Of a DNA stretch of 64,000 bases, positions 63,271 to 64,000 are shown piece by piece; the stretch's first letter is position 1; the number at the start of each line of letters is the position of its first letter. Both the position numbers and the translations under genes were made by a program. The notes under the pieces were generated by a model. The model was not told where the DNA came from. It saw only the letters and a list, made by a program, of their open reading frames with translations, and ran no database searches. Where the stretch lies: positions 806,001-870,000 of the forward strand of contig NZ_CP046244.1 of NCBI RefSeq assembly GCF_009735625.1, given 5' to 3'. The stretch is from Moorella glycerini (lineage in GTDB: Bacteria; Bacillota; DSM-521; Neomoorellales; Neomoorellaceae).

Positions 63271-63338
63271 AGCTTCTCATAGGCGCTAATTGCGTAGATA
63301 GCGGCTGTTTACCACCGTGGTAGTTCCTCCTGGTTATT

Positions 63339-64000
63339 TTAAGCCAGGGCCCAGGCTTCTTTGATGACTCTTTTGGCATTGGCCAGAATTAATTCCGAAG
63401 TCTCGCCGGGCAGCAGGGGGCGCACTTCCGCACTCAGGACCGGTCGCTTTTCCGGGCCAATAAGGCCCATGCCGGCCAGCAGGCGGAAATAGGCGCTGAC
63501 CTCGCCGGTGTCGATCTCCCCGTCTTCCACCCCGAAACGGGGCTGCAGGTCGCCGTACAAAGGATGGCGCCGGTCCTTCATGACGCAGTTACCGATATGA
63601 AAAGCCATTAAATAATCCTTTACCAGGGGCAGGGCTTCCTCGGGCTTTTCCCGGAGCAAGGGGAAATGGGAGAGGTCGGCCAGGAGCCCGAATTTAGGAT
63701 AACTGGGCCGCAGTTCCCTGGCAATATCAAAAGCATCCCTGAAATGGCCAATCAAGGATTCTTTGTCAATATCCCGGTCAAAGATTTTTAAGGTAATGGC
63801 CGGGTCGCCCATCTCCCTGGCATACTCGCAGATCTGGGCCAGGGAATCTACCAGCAGTTTCTTGGCCTCTTCCCGCCGCTCCGGGCCGGGGTCTTTGCCG
63901 GCCGGGATGCGCACAGCAACAGCGCCCAGGTCGGAAGCTTCTTTAAGGCAGTTGAAAACCTGCTTGATGGCCCGCTTTCTTTCCCCGGGATCGAAGGAGT
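63339..64000 (-). CDS. Sugar phosphate isomerase/epimerase-like TIM-barrel protein (N-terminus outside window)
   Basis: The last 220 codons are in the window; the frame is open through the right edge. Visible features are GAVAVRIPAGKDP, LTLKIFDRDIDKES-like strand ITLKIFDRD, PKFGLLADLSHFPLLREKP (metal-ligand region D-x-S-H), MAFHIGNCVMKD (His ligand) and a late ETGEVSAYFRLLAGMG. This is the pattern of xylose-isomerase-like/AP-endonuclease-2 barrels that isomerise or epimerise sugars and hydroxyacids. It is upstream of UPF0261, the dehydrogenase and tctCBA on the same strand, so it probably shares their pathway. Confidence 0.88.
   Translation of the reverse strand, partial: SFDPGERKRAIKQVFNCLKEASDLGAVAVRIPAGKDPGPERREEAKKLLVDSLAQICEYAREMGDPAITLKIFDRDIDKESLIGHFRDAFDIARELRPSYPKFGLLADLSHFPLLREKPEEALPLVKDYLMAFHIGNCVMKDRRHPLYGDLQPRFGVEDGEIDTGEVSAYFRLLAGMGLIGPEKRPVLSAEVRPLLPGETSELILANAKRVIKEAWALA

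Noticed and set aside
1-64000. tRNA or rRNA genes, CRISPR arrays, replication origin
   Set aside because: I saw no tRNA or rRNA consensus, no regularly spaced direct repeats and no DnaA-box cluster; dedicated programs were not available, so a divergent tRNA could be missed.

Overview
The window looks like chromosome of a thermophilic, anaerobic, moderately GC-rich clostridial Firmicute, most like Moorella or a close relative. Reasons: strong Shine-Dalgarno sites with frequent TTG and GTG starts, a glmS ribozyme, the cdaA-cdaR-glmM-glmS order, an archaeal-type (class V) fructose-bisphosphate aldolase/phosphatase, selenoprotein-like decoding, and class C-like group II intron placement. The genus is inferred from gene content and was not confirmed by any search.

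Left part (1-9.5 kb): a LysR regulator diverges from a sulfur/selenium cluster. A YeeE/YedE-type transporter is split into two genes around a TusA-like sulfur carrier, followed by a thioredoxin-reductase-like flavoprotein with a thioredoxin-fold tail. The second transporter half has an in-frame UGA exactly where the family has a conserved Cys. Coding resumes for 39 codons with family-typical sequence, and a well-placed hairpin follows the UGA, so it is best read as a selenoprotein. Then come an ArsR-EamA pair, a DUF401 permease, a Cys-rich DUF6485 protein, a flavin reductase, two pseudouridine synthases and a cupin.

Accessory island (9.6-29.7 kb): four consecutive minus-strand genes (SNF2-type helicase with a PLD motif, DUF1156 DNA methylase, a small unknown protein, DUF499 ATPase) form a helicase-methylase-ATPase defence locus (Hma-like). 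After it come a DUF234 ATPase, a complete group II intron inserted just behind a terminator hairpin, an unknown gene, an orphan and apparently shortened BREX-type brxF, a deleted Uma2 gene, a broken AAA-ATPase with an intact partner (resembling MAD3/MAD4), and a MntA-HepT toxin-antitoxin pair. Base composition and gene decay mark 20.7-29.7 kb as debris of defence systems.

Core metabolism (29.7-50.1 kb): cdaA-cdaR-glmM-glmS links c-di-AMP synthesis to cell-wall precursor supply, with a glmS ribozyme between glmM and glmS. Two DUF881 proteins diverge. A long minus-strand branched-chain amino acid cluster runs ilvE-ilvD-ilvB-ilvN-ilvB-leuA-leuC-leuD-leuB-cimA from a clear sigma-A promoter near 50.07 kb.

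Right part (50.2-64 kb): lactate permease with a FadR/LldR-type operator, FmdB-type zinc ribbon, HD-GYP protein, an Orn/Lys/Arg decarboxylase-family enzyme, the class V FBP aldolase/phosphatase, a tripartite tricarboxylate transporter (tctC-tctB-tctA order in transcription), a zinc alcohol dehydrogenase, a Tm-1-like/UPF0261 protein and a partial TIM-barrel isomerase. The last six probably form one catabolic unit.

Two kinds of dispersed non-coding element stand out. A structured element of about 245 bp, closed by a 10-bp stem, occurs at 47.1 kb and 61.7 kb. A 42-bp imperfect palindrome is intact at 63.2 kb and identical, but split by a 170-bp insertion with an 8-bp duplication, at 41.4 kb.
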